Shown piece by piece: positions 62,623 to 64,000 of a stretch of DNA of 64,000 bases (position 1 is its first letter; each line of letters starts with the position of its first letter). The translations under genes were made by a program, and so were the position numbers. This DNA comes from Fundidesulfovibrio putealis DSM 16056 (GTDB lineage Bacteria; Desulfobacterota; Desulfovibrionia; Desulfovibrionales; Desulfovibrionaceae), in contig NZ_AUBQ01000006.1 of NCBI RefSeq assembly GCF_000429325.1, positions 1 to 64,000 of the forward strand, read 5' to 3'. The notes beneath the pieces were generated by a model that searched no databases, was not told the DNA's origin, and worked only from the letters and a program-made list of their open reading frames with translations.

Positions 62623-64000
62623 CTGGTCCTCCGCAAGTGGTCCGGGAAGGGCTGCGGCGCGTCCAGGAGCATTACGTCCAGGGGCGAGGCGTGGCGAAGC
62701 CCCAGGCGCACGGGCCACTTGTCCATAAGCGGCGCGGGCAGGGCGGATGCGTCCAGCCGGGCCTCGAAGCGCATCAGGGCGTCTGGCGCTGACCACAGCT
62801 GGGTCTTTTGCCCGGCCAGCTCGAAGCGCACCAGCACCTCACGCGCGGGCTTGTCCAGGCGCACCCGCGTGTACTGGGGAATCTTCCAGCCCTCCCAGCG
62901 CCCGGAACCGGTGCTGCGGTAGCTGTTCACCTCGCGCCAGGAGAGGCCGTCCGTGGAGATCAGGGTGCGCACGGCGTTCTTGCCGCCCGCGTCGCTGTAC
63001 ACGCGGGGATAGGCCCGGATGCGAAGCGAGGTGACCGGCATCTCCGAGCGCATGGAGTAGGTCAGGGAGCAGGGCCGATCCTGGTCGCAGGTCAGGCAGT
63101 CCTCGTCGGGGATGCGCTTGATGTTTTCGGACGACGCAAGCGTGGCCGGGTCGAATTGCGCCGCCGTGTACAGCGGCGTAAACACCAGCTCTCCCTGGCC
63201 GTTGGGGTTCACCGTGAGGGTGGCCGGGGCTGGGCAGGTCACCGGCAGGGGGATCTCCATGCGGTCCAGGGTGAGGACGGGCTTGTCCAGCGCGCCCGCG
63301 AGCTTCATGGAGGCGATGATCCGGCGCGAGGACGGAAACGCCTCCAGGATGCGCTGCGAACCGGGCGTCACGCGCAGGGCGGGATGCGCCAGGGCCGGGT
63401 CGTACAGGGCGATGGCCGGGCTGCCGTCAGGGTAGGCCAGCACGCGCACGGGTTTGTCGCCGGGATACGCGCGCTGGTAGGCCTCGTGCGCCTGGGGGGA
63501 ACCCAGGCCGGGACGAGACAACTCCGGATCGAGGCTGAAGGCGTACAGAGCGCGCGAGAGCGTCAGGTCGACCTTGGGAGTCCAGGGGACCACGGGCAGC
63601 TGCTCCAGGAGCGCCAGGGGCAGGGCCTCGCGCCCGGCCTGCTGTCCGGCGAGGCTCGCCTCCAGCCGGAAATCCTCGAGCTCTATCGGCCCTGAGCGCG
63701 TTGCCGAGGGCTGCTCCAGCCTGAGGTCGAACGAGCGCGCTCCGGCCAGATCACGGTCCAGGTTCAGAGAGAGGGTAACGGAGCGTTTGCGTTCGTGGTT
63801 GGCGGGAATCAGGTTGCCGTCTGGCTGCCTGAAGGAGTCCATGGACACTTCAGCCAGTTTCCGGGGCTCTTTCCCGTCCACGGACAAAATCAGCGCGGCT
63901 CGGTCGTCCGTTGTGATGCCTGGGGCCAGTATCACCGAGAAGGTCGCCGTGAGCGTGGCTCCGGTGATCTCGCTGCCGGGCTGGGGTTGGAAGCGGTATT
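62619..64000 (-). CDS. Large hypothetical protein, 5' end outside window
   Basis: At least 460 codons, open to the edge of the window (the frame continues through 64000 upstream of the first in-window GTG at 63935), so the N-terminus is missing. The visible part has a beta-rich look with IELEDFRLEA and DCLTCDQDRPC (three cysteines near residues 285-292 of the visible portion), then ISTDGLSWREVNSYRSTGSG, similar to a discoidin-like/carbohydrate-binding domain. Not recognised; translationally coupled to gmhB, which points to envelope polysaccharide biology. Confidence 0.7.
   Translation of the reverse strand, partial: YRFQPQPGSEITGATLTATFSVILAPGITTDDRAALILSVDGKEPRKLAEVSMDSFRQPDGNLIPANHERKRSVTLSLNLDRDLAGARSFDLRLEQPSATRSGPIELEDFRLEASLAGQQAGREALPLALLEQLPVVPWTPKVDLTLSRALYAFSLDPELSRPGLGSPQAHEAYQRAYPGDKPVRVLAYPDGSPAIALYDPALAHPALRVTPGSQRILEAFPSSRRIIASMKLAGALDKPVLTLDRMEIPLPVTCPAPATLTVNPNGQGELVFTPLYTAAQFDPATLASSENIKRIPDEDCLTCDQDRPCSLTYSMRSEMPVTSLRIRAYPRVYSDAGGKNAVRTLISTDGLSWREVNSYRSTGSGRWEGWKIPQYTRVRLDKPAREVLVRFELAGQKTQLWSAPDALMRFEARLDASALPAPLMDKWPVRLGLRHASPLDVMLLDAPQPFPDHLRRTR

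Overview
The window looks like a chromosomal segment of a GC-rich, strictly respiratory deltaproteobacterium, most likely a Desulfovibrio/Fundidesulfovibrio-type sulfate reducer. This rests on gene content: a tungstate transporter beside formate-dehydrogenase maturation genes, selenocysteine use, a TauE/SafE permease operon flanked by universal stress proteins, a ferredoxin/multihaem-cytochrome membrane complex under a sigma54 activator, and the intergenic GC-rich repeats common in that group. No 16S gene is present, so the placement is an inference.

Bases 1-14500 hold the translation supercluster, all on the + strand: tuf (partial), the S10, spc and alpha operons with secY and map, rpoA and rplQ, closed by a strong terminator. 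infA is absent between map and rpmJ. Bases 14545-16514 are a selenium pair: a LysR regulator and selD. selD has an in-frame UGA (15507-15509) in its active-site motif and a SECIS-like hairpin just after it. A small coiled-coil membrane protein and a chemoreceptor follow. Bases 19646-23897 form a Mo/W cofactor block: mobA-fdhD on the minus strand, divergent from tupABC and a MobB-like P-loop protein. A soluble histidine kinase and a thioesterase come next.

Bases 25930-30094 are a seven-gene minus-strand operon (uspA, small membrane protein, TauE permease, lipoprotein, two membrane proteins, uspA). Its upstream region contains a consensus sigma54 promoter (30161-30146). Divergent from it is a membrane-anchored AAA+ protein related to sigma54 activators, but with a degenerate GAFTGA loop and a different DNA-binding end. 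It is followed by a PEP-synthase-like phosphotransferase that lacks the usual C-terminal barrel. Bases 36053-42320 contain an esterase and a sir2-tolQRAB-pal group. Bases 42614-51176 carry housekeeping genes (arsC, rubrerythrin-like, trmI, radical SAM, rng, queH, a GGDEF sensor, hemW). Two tandem secreted paralogues follow.

Bases 53322-58839 are the most interesting part. A PAS-sigma54 activator is divergent from an operon encoding a Tat-exported 4x[4Fe-4S] protein, a small membrane protein, and a large cytochrome with eight haem motifs plus a FdnI-like membrane domain. The cytochrome frame is interrupted only by one UGA (56653-56655), followed 10 nt later by a perfect 8-bp stem-loop. I read this as a probable selenocysteine-containing octahaem cytochrome. 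The window ends with a DapB-like protein, thiL, a flippase, gmhB and a truncated large hypothetical gene, all on the minus strand. A family of related 3'-end hairpins with a GAAC core recurs after several genes.
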